Of a stretch of 64,000 nt of DNA, positions 40,808-49,915 are shown piece after piece. The notes under the pieces are model-generated. The model worked only from the letters and a program-made list of their open reading frames with translations. It was not told the origin of the DNA and searched no databases. Origin of the DNA: an uncultured Oscillospiraceae bacterium (GTDB taxonomy: Bacteria; Bacillota; Clostridia; Oscillospirales; Oscillospiraceae); the NCBI GenBank assembly GCA_949841355.1, contig CATKZP010000004.1, positions 115,770 to 179,769 of the forward strand. Direction: 5' to 3'. The position numbers and the translations under genes are program-made. Each line of letters opens with the position of its first letter. Position 1 is the stretch's first letter.

Positions 40808-42586
40808 ATGGGAAAAGTAGTTAAGGTCTCCGGTCCCCTGGTGGTGGCCACCGGCATGGCGGACGCCAACATGTCCGACGTGGTCCGCGTGGGTCCCGAG
40901 CGCCTCATCGGTGAGATCCTCACCATGAACGGCGACTCCGCCTCCATCCAGGTCTACGAGGAGACCTCCGGCCTGGGCCCCGGCACCGAAGTGGTGACCA
41001 CCGGCTCCCCCATGAGCGTGGAGCTTGGCCCCGGCATGATCGAGAACATCTATGACGGCATCCAGCGCCCGCTGGAGAAGATCATGGAGAAGGTTCACGG
41101 CAATAACCTCCCCCGCGGCGTGGAGGTGCCTCCCATCGACCCTGACAAGCTGTGGGACTTTACCCCCGTGGCCAAGGCGGGGGATAAGGTGGTGGGCGGC
41201 GACATCATCGGCACCGTCCCCGAGACGCCGGTGGTGCTGCACAAAATCATGGTGCCCCCCAACCTGAAGGGCACGCTGAAAAAGGTGGTCCCCGCCGGTC
41301 AGTATAACGTCCACCAGACGGTGGCGGTGCTGACGAAGGAGGACGGCACCGACGTGGAGCTGGCCATGAGCCAGAAGTGGCCCGTGCGTGTGGGCCGCCC
41401 CTACAAGCACAAGTATCCCCCGGTCAAGCCCCTGTCCTCCGGGCAGCGGATTGTGGACACGTTCTTCCCCGTGGCCAAGGGCGGCACCGCCGCCATCCCC
41501 GGCCCCTTCGGCTCGGGCAAGACCGTCATGCAGCACGCCCTGGCCAAGTGGTCCGACGTGGACATCGTGGTCTACATCGGCTGCGGCGAGCGCGGCAATG
41601 AGATGACCGACGTGCTGCGGGAGTTCCCCGAGCTGGTGGACCCCCGCACCGGCGAGACGCTGATGAAGCGTACGGTCCTGATCGCCAACACCTCCGACAT
41701 GCCTGTGGCCGCCCGTGAGGCGTCCATCTACACCGGTATCACCATCGCGGAGTACTTCCGCGACATGGGCTACGACGTGGCCGTCATCGCTGACTCCACC
41801 TCCCGCTGGGCCGAGGCCCTGCGCGAGATGTCCGGCCGTCTGGAGGAGATGCCCGGCGAAGAGGGCTACCCCGCCTACCTGGCCTCCCGTCTGGCCCAGT
41901 TCTACGAGCGGGCGGGCAGCGTGTCCTGCCTGGGGTCCGAGGAGGACCGCCGGGGCTCCCTCACCGCCGTGGGCGCCGTGTCCCCTCCCGGCGGCGACCT
42001 GGCCGAGCCCGTCTCCCAGGGCACCATGCGCATTGTGAAAGTGTTCTGGGCGCTGGACGCGTCCCTGGCCTATAAGCGCCACTTCCCCGCCATCAACTGG
42101 CTCACCTCTCACTCCCTGTACCTGGACTCCCTCAAGCCCTGGTTTGACGAGAATCTGGGCAAGGAATTCCTCCAGAACCGGGAGCAGGCCATGGGCATCC
42201 TCCAGCAGGAGTCCAGCCTGAACGAGATCGTGCAGCTGGTGGGTAAGGATTCCCTGTCCCCCGCCGACCAGCTCACCCTGGAGACTGCCCGTATGGTCCG
42301 CGAGGACTTCCTCCAGCAAAACTCCTTCGTGGACATCGACTCCTTCTCCACCTACGACCGGCAGGAAAAGCTGCTGGCCATGATTCTGGACTACGACAAG
42401 CTGTGCCGCGCCGCCATCGCCAAGGACGCGCCGGTGGCCGACCTGTTCGTCATCCCCGCCCGCGAGCGCATCGGCCGCGCCAAGAGCGTGCCCGCCGACC
42501 AGTACGTCCAGGTGTACGCCGACATCTCCGCCGCCATGGAAAAGGAGATCGACGAGGTCGTCAGAAAGGCAGGTGAGGAGCTGTGA
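40808..42586 (+). CDS. ntpA: V-type ATPase catalytic subunit A
   Basis: 592 residues, ATG after AGAAGGAAGG. Nucleotide-binding P-loop [10 protein letters not shown] (~232), catalytic region [13 protein letters not shown], and [20 protein letters not shown], all hallmarks of subunit A. The bulge insertion specific to A subunits (~120-200) is present ([16 protein letters not shown]). Three A subunits alternate with B to form the soluble head that hydrolyses ATP or synthesises it. The stop overlaps the GTG start of ntpB. Confidence 0.97.
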   Translation: MGKVVKVSGPLVVATGMADANMSDVVRVGPERLIGEILTMNGDSASIQVYEETSGLGPGTEVVTTGSPMSVELGPGMIENIYDGIQRPLEKIMEKVHGNNLPRGVEVPPIDPDKLWDFTPVAKAGDKVVGGDIIGTVPETPVVLHKIMVPPNLKGTLKKVVPAGQYNVHQTVAVLTKEDGTDVELAMSQKWPVRVGRPYKHKYPPVKPLSSGQRIVDTFFPVAKGGTAAIPGPFGSGKTVMQHALAKWSDVDIVVYIGCGERGNEMTDVLREFPELVDPRTGETLMKRTVLIANTSDMPVAAREASIYTGITIAEYFRDMGYDVAVIADSTSRWAEALREMSGRLEEMPGEEGYPAYLASRLAQFYERAGSVSCLGSEEDRRGSLTAVGAVSPPGGDLAEPVSQGTMRIVKVFWALDASLAYKRHFPAINWLTSHSLYLDSLKPWFDENLGKEFLQNREQAMGILQQESSLNEIVQLVGKDSLSPADQLTLETARMVREDFLQQNSFVDIDSFSTYDRQEKLLAMILDYDKLCRAAIAKDAPVADLFVIPARERIGRAKSVPADQYVQVYADISAAMEKEIDEVVRKAGEEL

Positions 42587-43965
42587 TCCGAGAGTATAAA
42601 ACCATCCAGGAGATCGCGTCCCCGCTGATGATGGTCAAAATGGTGGAAAACGTCACCTACGACGAGCTGGCTGAGGTGGAGCTGCCCGACGGCTCCATCC
42701 GCCGCGGCCAGGTGCTGGAAGTGAACGGCGACACCGCCGTGGTCCAGCTCTTCGAATCCGCCGCCGGCATCAACCTGGCCCAGTCCAAGGTGCGCTTCCT
42801 GGGCCATCCCCTTCAGCTGGGCGTGTCCGGCGACATGCTGGGCCGGGTGTTCAACGGCATGGGCGTGCCCATCGACGGCGGCCCCGCCATCCTGGCCGAG
42901 GAGTACCGGGACATCAACGGCCTGCCCATGAACCCCGCCGCCCGGGACTACCCCAACGAGTTCATCCAGACGGGCATCTCCACCATCGACGGCCTGAACA
43001 CCCTGGTGCGCGGCCAGAAGCTGCCCATCTTCTCCGGCTCCGGCCTGCCCCACGCCAACCTGGCCGCCCAGATCGCCCGCCAGGCCAAGGTGCTGGGGGA
43101 CGAGAGCGCCAACTTCGCCGTGGTGTTCGCCGCCATCGGCATCACCTTCGAGGAGTCCGAGTTCTTCGTCCAGGAGTTCAAGCGCACCGGCGCCATCGAC
43201 CGCACGGTGCTGTTCACCAACCTGGCCGACGACCCCGCCGTGGAGCGTATCGCCACCCCGCGCATGGCCCTGACGGCGGCCGAGTACCTGGCCTTCGAAA
43301 AGGATATGCACGTGCTGGTCATCCTCACCGACATCACCAACTACGCCGAGGCCCTGCGCGAGGTGTCCGCCGCCAAGAAGGAGGTCCCGGGCCGCCGCGG
43401 CTTCCCCGGCTACCTCTACACCAACCTGGCCACCATCTACGAGCGCGCCGGGCGTCAGCTGGGCAAGGCGGGGTCCATCACCATGATCCCCATTCTCACC
43501 ATGCCCGAGGACGACAAGACCCACCCCATCCCCGACCTGACCGGCTACATCACCGAGGGGCAGATCATCCTGTCCCGGTCGCTGTACCGCCAGGGCATCA
43601 ATCCCCCCGTGGACGTGCTGCCCTCCCTGTCCCGTCTGAAGGACAAGGGCATCGGCGTGGGCAAGACCCGGGAGGACCACGCCAACACCATGAACCAGCT
43701 CTTCGCGGCCTACTCCACCGGCAAGGACAACAAGGAGCTGATGTCCATTCTGGGCGAGGCGGCCCTGACGCCCACCGACCTGCTGTACGCCAAGTTTGCC
43801 GACGAGTTCGAGCGGCGGTACGTCAACCAGGGCTATGAGGAAAACCGCTCCATTGAGGAGACGCTGAACCTGGGCTGGGAGCTGCTTTCCATCCTGCCCA
43901 CTGCGGAGCTGAAGCGAATCAAGCAGGAGTATATTGACAAATACTTGCCGAAAAAGGACCAGTAA
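42583..43965 (+). CDS. ntpB: V-type ATPase regulatory subunit B
   Basis: 460 residues from GTG 42583, which overlaps the ntpA stop (GTGA). Shares the A/B fold but has no P-loop; diagnostic stretches are [33 protein letters not shown] and [20 protein letters not shown]. The C-terminus DKYLPKKDQ follows the family pattern. Non-catalytic partner of subunit A. Confidence 0.97.
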   Translation: MIREYKTIQEIASPLMMVKMVENVTYDELAEVELPDGSIRRGQVLEVNGDTAVVQLFESAAGINLAQSKVRFLGHPLQLGVSGDMLGRVFNGMGVPIDGGPAILAEEYRDINGLPMNPAARDYPNEFIQTGISTIDGLNTLVRGQKLPIFSGSGLPHANLAAQIARQAKVLGDESANFAVVFAAIGITFEESEFFVQEFKRTGAIDRTVLFTNLADDPAVERIATPRMALTAAEYLAFEKDMHVLVILTDITNYAEALREVSAAKKEVPGRRGFPGYLYTNLATIYERAGRQLGKAGSITMIPILTMPEDDKTHPIPDLTGYITEGQIILSRSLYRQGINPPVDVLPSLSRLKDKGIGVGKTREDHANTMNQLFAAYSTGKDNKELMSILGEAALTPTDLLYAKFADEFERRYVNQGYEENRSIEETLNLGWELLSILPTAELKRIKQEYIDKYLPKKDQ

Positions 43966-43977
43966 GGAGGGGTAAAC

Positions 43978-44685
43978 ATGGCAAACACCGTGGTAAACCC
44001 CACCCGAATGGAGCTCACCCGCCTGAAGGGCAAGCTGAAAACCGCCCAGCGGGGCCATAAGCTGCTCAAAGACAAGCGGGATGAACTGATGAAGCAGTTT
44101 TTGGACACCGTGCGGGAGCTGCGCGCCCTGCGCTCCCAGGTGGAGCGGGACCTGCTGCGGGTCCACGGCTCCTTTACCGTGGCCTCCGCGCTGATGAGCG
44201 CCCAGGCCATGGAGCAGGCGCTGATGTACCCCAAGCAGAGCGTGGAGCTGACCATGACGTTTAAAAACGTCATGTCGGTGAACGTGCCCGAGTACCACTA
44301 CCAGACCCGCACCGAGGACACCGGCGACATCTTCCCCTACGGCTTTGCCGCCACCAGCGGCGAGCTGGACGGGGCCGTCAGCGCCCTGGGCGAGGTGTTC
44401 CAGAACATGCTCAAGCTGGCCCAGACCGAGAAGGCCGCCCAGCTCATGGCGGAGGAGATCGAAAAGACCCGGCGGCGCGTCAACGCCCTGGAGTACGTGG
44501 TCATCCCCCAGACCCAGGAGAATATCCGGTATATCACCATGAAGCTGGACGAGAACGACCGGTCCACCACCACCCGCCTGATGAAGGTGAAGGATATGCT
44601 GCTGGCCGAGGCCCAGGAAGAGCGCCGGGCCGCCGACGCCAAGGCCATCCAAGCCTTTGGCGGAGCCGCAGGGCAGCAGGTGTAA
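43978..44685 (+). CDS. ntpD: V-type ATPase subunit D
   Basis: 235 residues, ATG after AAGGAGGGG. Begins VVNPTRMELTRLKGKLKTAQ, the conserved start of subunit D, and consists of two long helices forming the central rotor shaft (RGHKLLKDKRDELMKQFLD; RRRVNALEYVVIPQTQENIR). Last gene of the operon, followed by a strong terminator. Confidence 0.95.
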   Translation: MANTVVNPTRMELTRLKGKLKTAQRGHKLLKDKRDELMKQFLDTVRELRALRSQVERDLLRVHGSFTVASALMSAQAMEQALMYPKQSVELTMTFKNVMSVNVPEYHYQTRTEDTGDIFPYGFAATSGELDGAVSALGEVFQNMLKLAQTEKAAQLMAEEIEKTRRRVNALEYVVIPQTQENIRYITMKLDENDRSTTTRLMKVKDMLLAEAQEERRAADAKAIQAFGGAAGQQV

Positions 44686-44697
44686 CCCCATTCCGGC

Positions 44698-44732
44698 ACA
44701 AAAAATCCCCGCCCACGGGCGGGGATTTTTTC
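44698..44732 (+). terminator. Terminator of the V-ATPase operon
   Basis: AAAAAATCCCCGCCC-ACG-GGCGGGGATTTTTT: perfect stem with a six-T tail. Symmetric enough to serve the convergent minus-strand gene too. Confidence 0.92.
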
Positions 44733-44784
44733 ATGGCCGCAAAGGGCGAGAGGCCCCCGGCTTGGACCGGCGGCCTCTCGTTTG

Positions 44785-46443
44785 TCACACCTCCATGATA
44801 ACAGGCAGTATCATAGGGTTGCGTTTTGTCTTTTTGTATAGATATCCGGACAGCGCGCCCTTCATCTCCGACTTGATGGAGCTCCAGTCCCGGATGCGGC
44901 GCTGCTCGCAGACGGCCAGCGCGTCCACCGCCACCTGGCGCAGCTCGTCCATCAGCTCCTCCGACTCCTTGACGTACACGAAGCCCCGGGTGATGATGTC
45001 CGGCCCGGAGATCACCGAGCCGTCCTCCCCGGACATGGAGACCACCACCACCACCATGCCGTCCTGGGCCAGGTGCTGGCGGTCCCGCAGGACCACCGCC
45101 CCCACGTCGCCCACGCCGTAGCCGTCCACGAACACCTTGCCGGCGGGCACTGTGCCGTTGAGCTTGATGCTGTCCCGGGTGAGCTCGATAACCCGGCCCA
45201 CGTCGCTGATGGCGATGCTGCGGGGGTCCATGCCCATGTCCCGGGCCAGCCTGGCGTGGGTTTTGAGGTGGCGCTGCTCCCCGTGGACGGGGATGAAGAA
45301 CTTGGGCCGCACCAGGGCGTGCATGATCTTCAGCTCCTCCTGACAGGCGTGGCCGGACACGTGGAGGGGCAGCTCCCGCTCATTGACCACCTCGGCCTCC
45401 CGGCGGTAGAGCTCGTTGATGACGTTGCCGATGGAGTCCTCGTTGCCGGGGATGGCGGAGGCGGAGATGATGACCCGGTCGCCGGGCTGAATGTCCACCT
45501 GCCGGTGGGTGTTGAAGGCCATCCGGGTGAGGGCGGACATGGTCTCCCCCTGGCTGCCGGTGGTGATGATGCACACCTTGGAGGGGGGCAGGGTCTTGAT
45601 ATGGGCCACGTCCACCACCGTTCCGGCGGGAATGTGCATGTAGCCCAGCTCGGTGGAAACCCGCATGGCGTTTTCCATGCTGCGCCCCGTCACCGCCACC
45701 TTGCGGCCGTATTTGGCGGCCACGTTGATGATCTGCTGAATGCGGTCGATGTTGGAGGCGAAGGTGGTGACGATGATGCGCTGCTCGCAGCCCCGGAAAA
45801 GGGCGTCGAAGGAGGCGCCCACGCTGCGCTCGCTCTTGGTGAAGCCGGGGCGCTCCACGTTGGTGGAGTCGCACAGCAGGGCCAGCACGCCCTCGTTGCC
45901 CAGCTCGCCCAGGCGGGTGAGGTCGGCCATGCCGCCCTGGATGGGGGTGGGGTCGATTTTGAAGTCGCCGGTGTGGACGCACACCCCCAGCGGGGTGCGG
46001 ATGGCGAAGGCCACCGCGTCGGCAATGGAGTGGTTGATGTGGATGAACTCCACGCTGAATCTGCCCGCCTTCACAGTCTCGCCCGACTCGCAGGTGATGA
46101 GCTTCACCTTGTCGCTCAGGCGGTGCTCGTCCAGCTTCAGCTTGATGAGGCCGGCGGACATCCGGGTGGCGTAGATGGGGGCGTTCACGTCCCGCATCAG
46201 GTAGGGGATGGCGCCGATGTGGTCCTCGTGGCCGTGGGTGATGAAGATGGCGCGGATGCGGTCCCGGTTCTGGATGAGGTAGGTAAAGTCGGGGATCACC
46301 ACGTCGATGCCGTACATGTCGTTGTCCGGGAAGCCCATGCCCACGTCCACCAGGATGATGTCGCTGCCGTACTCGTAGACGGTGAGGTTCTTGCCGATCT
46401 CGTTGAGACCGCCAAGAGAGATGATCTTTAGTTTTTCTGCCAT
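44785..46443 (-). CDS. rnj: Ribonuclease J
   Basis: 552 residues from the ATG complementary to 46441-46443 (AAAGGAG upstream); the frame continues further but through repeat-like intergenic DNA. Metallo-beta-lactamase/beta-CASP nuclease: HGHEDHIGAIPYL (His70-His75) binds the two zinc ions, followed by HINHSIADAVAFA, HTGDFKIDPTP, the beta-CASP segment ATGRSMENAMR type (VTGRSMENAMR), and PVHGEQRHL. Acts as 5'-3' exo- and endoribonuclease in mRNA decay and rRNA maturation. No close functional link to neighbours. Confidence 0.95.
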   Translation of the reverse strand: MAEKLKIISLGGLNEIGKNLTVYEYGSDIILVDVGMGFPDNDMYGIDVVIPDFTYLIQNRDRIRAIFITHGHEDHIGAIPYLMRDVNAPIYATRMSAGLIKLKLDEHRLSDKVKLITCESGETVKAGRFSVEFIHINHSIADAVAFAIRTPLGVCVHTGDFKIDPTPIQGGMADLTRLGELGNEGVLALLCDSTNVERPGFTKSERSVGASFDALFRGCEQRIIVTTFASNIDRIQQIINVAAKYGRKVAVTGRSMENAMRVSTELGYMHIPAGTVVDVAHIKTLPPSKVCIITTGSQGETMSALTRMAFNTHRQVDIQPGDRVIISASAIPGNEDSIGNVINELYRREAEVVNERELPLHVSGHACQEELKIMHALVRPKFFIPVHGEQRHLKTHARLARDMGMDPRSIAISDVGRVIELTRDSIKLNGTVPAGKVFVDGYGVGDVGAVVLRDRQHLAQDGMVVVVVSMSGEDGSVISGPDIITRGFVYVKESEELMDELRQVAVDALAVCEQRRIRDWSSIKSEMKGALSGYLYKKTKRNPMILPVIMEV

Positions 46444-47130
46444 AATAACTCCTTTTTGTATTGTGATCGTTGTGACGCTCTGCCTGCTCAAGGCGGCTCG
46501 GCGCTTCTGTGCTGTCACGCCTCGCCTGCTCGCGGCGCGCGGCTTCGCTGCGACTCGGGCAAAATACCCGCCTGCCGCTGGGCGGCTGGGCTTTTGCCCT
46601 CGCTTCGCTCCATCCGCACTGCTCGCGACGGCTCGGCGCTTCTTTTTTGCGCATAGTACCATAGGCGGACGCAAAAAACGCCGCCTTTTCGTCCCTATGT
46701 AGATGGCCGGGCGGTTTTGGACGCAACAAAATACGCGGCGTCATCCCCCGCGCACGCTGTGCGGACCGGGCTCCCGTCCGCCGGCCCTGTCTCGCCGCCG
46801 GAGGAGAGGCCAGGCCCCGCAGCCGGTGCCGTCCTGTGCCCTGCCGATCAAAAAGCGCCCCGTCAGGCGCTTTACGCCAATGAAAAAGGCTCAACTCAAC
46901 CCGAAGCTGTGACGCTCTGCCCGCCCGCGGCGGCCCGGCGCTTCTATCTGGGGAGGAGCCATTTCCAAGGAGTATACCACAGCCGGATGGAAAAGTACAG
47001 CTTTTTTTGTCAAACGGCGGCGGGGGAGGGAGGAAGGGAGGTGTGAAAATTTTGTGCCATAAGATCAACTAGAAACAAACTTAAAATAACTTAAATAGGA
47101 TATGGTATGACGGCAGAAAGGGGGAGCGCG
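46444..47130. other. Repeat-bearing intergenic region between RNase J and the RHH gene
   Basis: 687 bp without a supported gene. It contains three copies of a GC-rich direct repeat related to CTGCTCGCGGCGGCTCGGCG (46472-46508, 46614-46646, 46910-46946), a hairpin repeat (46548-46611), and near the right end an A+T-rich stretch (47040-47110) that probably holds the promoter of the next genes. The open frames here are repeat shadows. Confidence 0.6.
46548..46611. repeat. Intergenic hairpin repeat, copy 1
   Basis: Flanks CTGCGACTCGGGC and CCTCGCTTCGCTCC enclose a stem GGCAAAA (46558-46564) with TTTTGCC (46592-46598) and an inner CCGCC/GGCGG pair. Similar flanks with different stem sequences occur at 53101, 63642 and 63750. 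Confidence 0.6.
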
Positions 47131-47310
47131 ATGAACGACAAGGCTTACCTGAGCATCCGGATGAACCGGGAGCTCCACGACAAATTCCAGTCCGTGGCGG
47201 CCTATGAGGGCCGGTCCATGAGCGGGCAGATCCTGTATCTGGTGAACCAGTGCGTGCGCCAGTTCGAAAAGGAGCACGGACCCATCGAGCCTCCCGGTCA
47301 GGGACAATGA
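47131..47310 (+). CDS. Arc/MetJ-type ribbon-helix-helix protein
   Basis: 59 residues from the ATG after AAGGGGGAG. Short beta strand KAYLSIRMNRELHDKFQSVA followed by two helices (EGRSMSGQILYLVNQCVRQF), the pattern of ribbon-helix-helix DNA-binding proteins that act as dimers. Its stop overlaps the comF start (ATGA), so the two are coupled. Target unknown; could be a local repressor or a nucleoid-associated factor. Confidence 0.8.
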   Translation: MNDKAYLSIRMNRELHDKFQSVAAYEGRSMSGQILYLVNQCVRQFEKEHGPIEPPGQGQ

Positions 47311-47957
47311 GGGCCGGGCAATGGCTGCTGGACCTGCTCTACCCCCGGAAGTGTCCCTTCTGCGGCCGGGTGCTGGAGCGGGGGGAGACCGGCTGGTGCG
47401 CCCGCTGCCCGGAGGAGCTGCCCTGGACGGAGCCCGGGGACGGCAAGACGGTGGAGGGCTGCGACGCCTGCCTGTCGCCCCTGTGGTACCGGGACGGGGT
47501 GCGCAAAGGGGTGCGGCGCTACAAATTCGGCGGCGGGAAGAGCCATGCCGCCCTCTTCGGCCAGCTGATGGCCCAGTGCCTCCAGGACCGGGGGACGGGG
47601 CGGGCGGACCTGATTACCTGGGCGCCCCTCCACCCCCAGCGGAAACGGGAGCGGGGCTACGACCAGGCGGAGCTGCTGGCCCGCCGGGTGGGGGAGCTGT
47701 CCGGCCTGCCGGTGGCGGGTACGCTGGAAAAGGCGCGGGCCACCGCGGTCCAATCCCAGGCCGGAGAGGATGGGGCGCGGCGGGACAATGTGCGGGGCGC
47801 CTACCGGGCGCTTCCGGGGGCGGAGCTGGCGGGAAAGCGGGTGGTGCTGGTGGACGACGTGGCCACCAGCGGAGCCACCCTGGCCGAGTGCGCCGCCGCG
47901 CTGCAGGGCGCGGGGGCGGCGGCGGTGACGGGGCTGACCTTCGCCCGGGCGAGATGA
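47307..47957 (+). CDS. comF: ComF-family phosphoribosyltransferase-like protein
   Basis: 216 residues from the ATG overlapping the RHH stop. N-terminal zinc ribbon with three Cys pairs (CPFC, CARC, CDAC, residues ~13-55), then a type I phosphoribosyltransferase fold with the PRPP motif VVLVDDVATSGATL (~180-193). In naturally competent bacteria ComF helps single-stranded DNA uptake together with ComFA; no comFA gene is seen here, so the role in this host is open. Confidence 0.9.
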   Translation: MRAGQWLLDLLYPRKCPFCGRVLERGETGWCARCPEELPWTEPGDGKTVEGCDACLSPLWYRDGVRKGVRRYKFGGGKSHAALFGQLMAQCLQDRGTGRADLITWAPLHPQRKRERGYDQAELLARRVGELSGLPVAGTLEKARATAVQSQAGEDGARRDNVRGAYRALPGAELAGKRVVLVDDVATSGATLAECAAALQGAGAAAVTGLTFARAR

Positions 47958-47983
47958 GAAACGCTGGGGTTTTATCCTTCCGA

Positions 47984-48000
47984 CCAGGTATAATACCTGG
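47984..48000. promoter_or_regulatory. Palindrome containing a TATAAT box upstream of yaaL
   Basis: CCAGGTAT-A-ATACCTGG is a perfect 17-bp palindrome with TATAAT in its centre, 76 bp before yaaL. A second inverted repeat, CCAAACT (48010-48016) with AGTTTGG (48025-48031), follows. They suggest a tightly controlled promoter; no good -35 box is visible. Confidence 0.4.
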
Positions 48001-48075
48001 AATATTTGCCCAAACTTGGCATAGAGTTTGGTAAGGACGGGCCGGGGCCCGCCCACAGAAAGGAAGGTGAAGCCC

Positions 48076-48324
48076 ATGGCAGAAGCGGTTCGGTTCGGCC
48101 GCCGCCGGGGGCTGGGTCAGCGCGAGGAGGAGCGCAGGCAGCTGATGGAGGGCATGCGGGAGACCCGCAGCCAGCTCAACTACGCCTACGCCCAGTTCAA
48201 CGCCCACAGCGACCCGGACCTGGTGGACGCCTGCGTCTATGAGATCAACGCCCTGCAAAGCCGATACTCCTACTACGTGCGCCAGGTGAAGCAGCTGGAG
48301 GCGGCCCGGGAAGGGGCCGGATGA
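48076..48324 (+). CDS. yaaL: DUF2508 (YaaL-like) protein
   Basis: 82 residues, ATG after AAAGGAAGG. All-helical, with the conserved stretch LNYAYAQFNAHSDPDLVDAC and VYEINALQSRYSYYVRQVK that defines this small family. Always found just before bofA in Bacillota, as here (4-bp overlap). Function unknown; in Bacillus subtilis the pair lies close to the replication origin. Confidence 0.88.
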   Translation: MAEAVRFGRRRGLGQREEERRQLMEGMRETRSQLNYAYAQFNAHSDPDLVDACVYEINALQSRYSYYVRQVKQLEAAREGAG

Positions 48325-48575
48325 GCCCTTGGGTCTGGTGGGCAGGGGGCGCGGTGGTGGCGCTGATGCTGGCGCTGAGCCGCCGCCCCCTGTCCGCGCT
48401 GTGCCAGATGGGGGTGCGGTCCGGGCTGGGGCTGGTGTTCCTCTGGCTGTTCCAGGGCGTGGGGACGCTGCTGGGGGTGCAGCTGGGCGTGAACCTGCTC
48501 AACGGCCTGGTGCTGGGCGTGCTGGGCCTGCCCGGCTTTGCTTTGCTGCTCATGGCCCAGTGGGCCGGGAGATGA
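48321..48575 (+). CDS. bofA: BofA-like pro-sigma-K processing inhibitor
   Basis: 84 residues, two membrane helices (WVWWAGGAVVALMLAL and a second spanning ~38-80) with the family segment GVQLGVNLLNGLVLGVLGLP. BofA holds the SpoIVFB protease inactive in the forespore outer membrane until sigma-K is needed. Its presence implies sporulation genes in this organism or an ancestor. Ends right before a strong terminator. Confidence 0.9.
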   Translation: MSPWVWWAGGAVVALMLALSRRPLSALCQMGVRSGLGLVFLWLFQGVGTLLGVQLGVNLLNGLVLGVLGLPGFALLLMAQWAGR

Positions 48576-48576
48576 G

Positions 48577-48608
48577 GACCGTCCGGCGGAGCCGGACGGT
48601 CTCTTTTT
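48577..48608 (+). terminator. Terminator of the RHH-comF-yaaL-bofA region
   Basis: GACCGTCCGGC (48577-48587) pairs with GCCGGACGGTC (48591-48601), followed by TCTTTTT. Confidence 0.9.
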
Positions 48609-48653
48609 GCCTGTTTTTTCCCCGGCGATTTTACAAAAACCAGCATTTTGCTG

Positions 48654-48683
48654 TTGGAATTCACCGGGCCTTTGTGTTATAAT
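48654..48683 (+). promoter_or_regulatory. Sigma-A promoter of the anchored TIM-barrel gene
   Basis: TTGGAA (48654-48659), 18 bp, TATAAT (48678-48683); leader ~110 nt. Confidence 0.65.
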
Positions 48684-48799
48684 ACTATGCGTGGAAATAT
48701 CATTTTTTATCAAGCCCTGCCGCGGCGCTCCGCCGGGGGGCGGGGCAAAGGGGAAAAACCTGTGCGGCTCACAGCGCCGCCACCAGGAGGGACCGCGAT

Positions 48800-49888
48800 A
48801 TGGGACGGAAAAAGCAATACGGCTATCAGGAATACCGGGGCCGGGGCGGAGGCCGCGGCAGGACGGTGCTGAAGTTTATCATTGCGCTGCTGGCGGTGCT
48901 GCTGGCGGCGGGCGTGGCCTTTGTGGCGTTTTTGGGGGATTATTTAGAGTACACCCCCAACGGCATGGTGATCCACTGGCCCTGGGCCCAGGAGAGCGCG
49001 GCGCCCTCCGCGCCGGCCAGCGAGCCGCCGGAGCTGCCCAGCGTCCCGGTAGAGGTGGTGGAGCCCAGCCCCACGGTGGAGCCCACCCCCACGCCCACCC
49101 CGGAGCCCGTGTATGAGCCCATCGCGGCGGTGACGGTGACGGCCGCCCAGCTGCGGGACGGCAGCGCCGCCCAGGCGGTGGCCGCCGCCGGAGGGAACGC
49201 CCTGGTGGTGGAGATGAAGGGGATCAAGGGCAGGCTGGCGTGGCAGTCCCAGACGGAGCTGGCCGCCTCGCTGTGGGCCAACGCCGCCGACGATCTCACC
49301 GCCCAGGCGGTGCGGGAGCTGGCCCAGAACAGCCAGCTCTACCTGGTGGCCCGGGTGCAGTGCTTCCGGGACCCGCTGATGGCCAGCGGCTGGGTGGGCT
49401 CCCTCATGACCCGGGGAGGCAATCTCTGGCACGACGCCCAGGGCGTGGGCTGGTCCAGCCCCGCCAGCCAGCAGGCGGTGGACTACCTGTCCGCCCTGTG
49501 CCTGGAGCTGGCGGACATGGGCTTTGACGAGATTCTGCTGGACAGCGCGGGCTACCCCGACTTCGGAGAGGTGAACGTGCTGGCGGTGAGCGACAACCGC
49601 CCGGAGGACCGCACCGTCCCCGTGGCCGCCTTCTGGGCGCGGCTGTCGGAGGAGCTGGAGCAGCGGGGCGCGGCCCTGTCCATCCAGACCACCGAGGACG
49701 CCCTGCGGGGGGACAACGCCTTCAGCGGCGCCACCGCCGCCAATCTGGCCCAATACGCCGCCCGGGTGTGGCTGCCCGCCCCGCTGAAGGGCAGCGACTA
49801 CGCCGCCATCCTCTCCAACGCCGGGCTGGACAATACCGCCGCCCGGGTGGTGGTGAAGGACGCCGCCTCCGGCAGCTGGTACAAGTAG
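48800..49888 (+). CDS. Membrane-anchored putative glycoside hydrolase-like TIM barrel (DUF4015 type)
   Basis: 362 residues. Basic N-terminus, membrane helix (KFIIALLAVLLAAGVAFVAF, ~25-44), Pro/Glu/Thr-rich linker (~85-110), then an extracellular barrel-like domain with GNALVVEMKGIKGRLAW, YLVARVQCFRDPLMA and LELADMGFDEILLDSAGYPD. These match the DUF4015 family of putative glycosyl hydrolases. The Asp-rich segment around ILLDSAGYPDFGE is a candidate active site. Probably acts on wall glycans at the cell surface; substrate unproven. Confidence 0.78.
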   Translation: MGRKKQYGYQEYRGRGGGRGRTVLKFIIALLAVLLAAGVAFVAFLGDYLEYTPNGMVIHWPWAQESAAPSAPASEPPELPSVPVEVVEPSPTVEPTPTPTPEPVYEPIAAVTVTAAQLRDGSAAQAVAAAGGNALVVEMKGIKGRLAWQSQTELAASLWANAADDLTAQAVRELAQNSQLYLVARVQCFRDPLMASGWVGSLMTRGGNLWHDAQGVGWSSPASQQAVDYLSALCLELADMGFDEILLDSAGYPDFGEVNVLAVSDNRPEDRTVPVAAFWARLSEELEQRGAALSIQTTEDALRGDNAFSGATAANLAQYAARVWLPAPLKGSDYAAILSNAGLDNTAARVVVKDAASGSWYK

Positions 49889-49915
49889 AACGGTTCGATA
49901 GGAAAGGAGCGCTCA

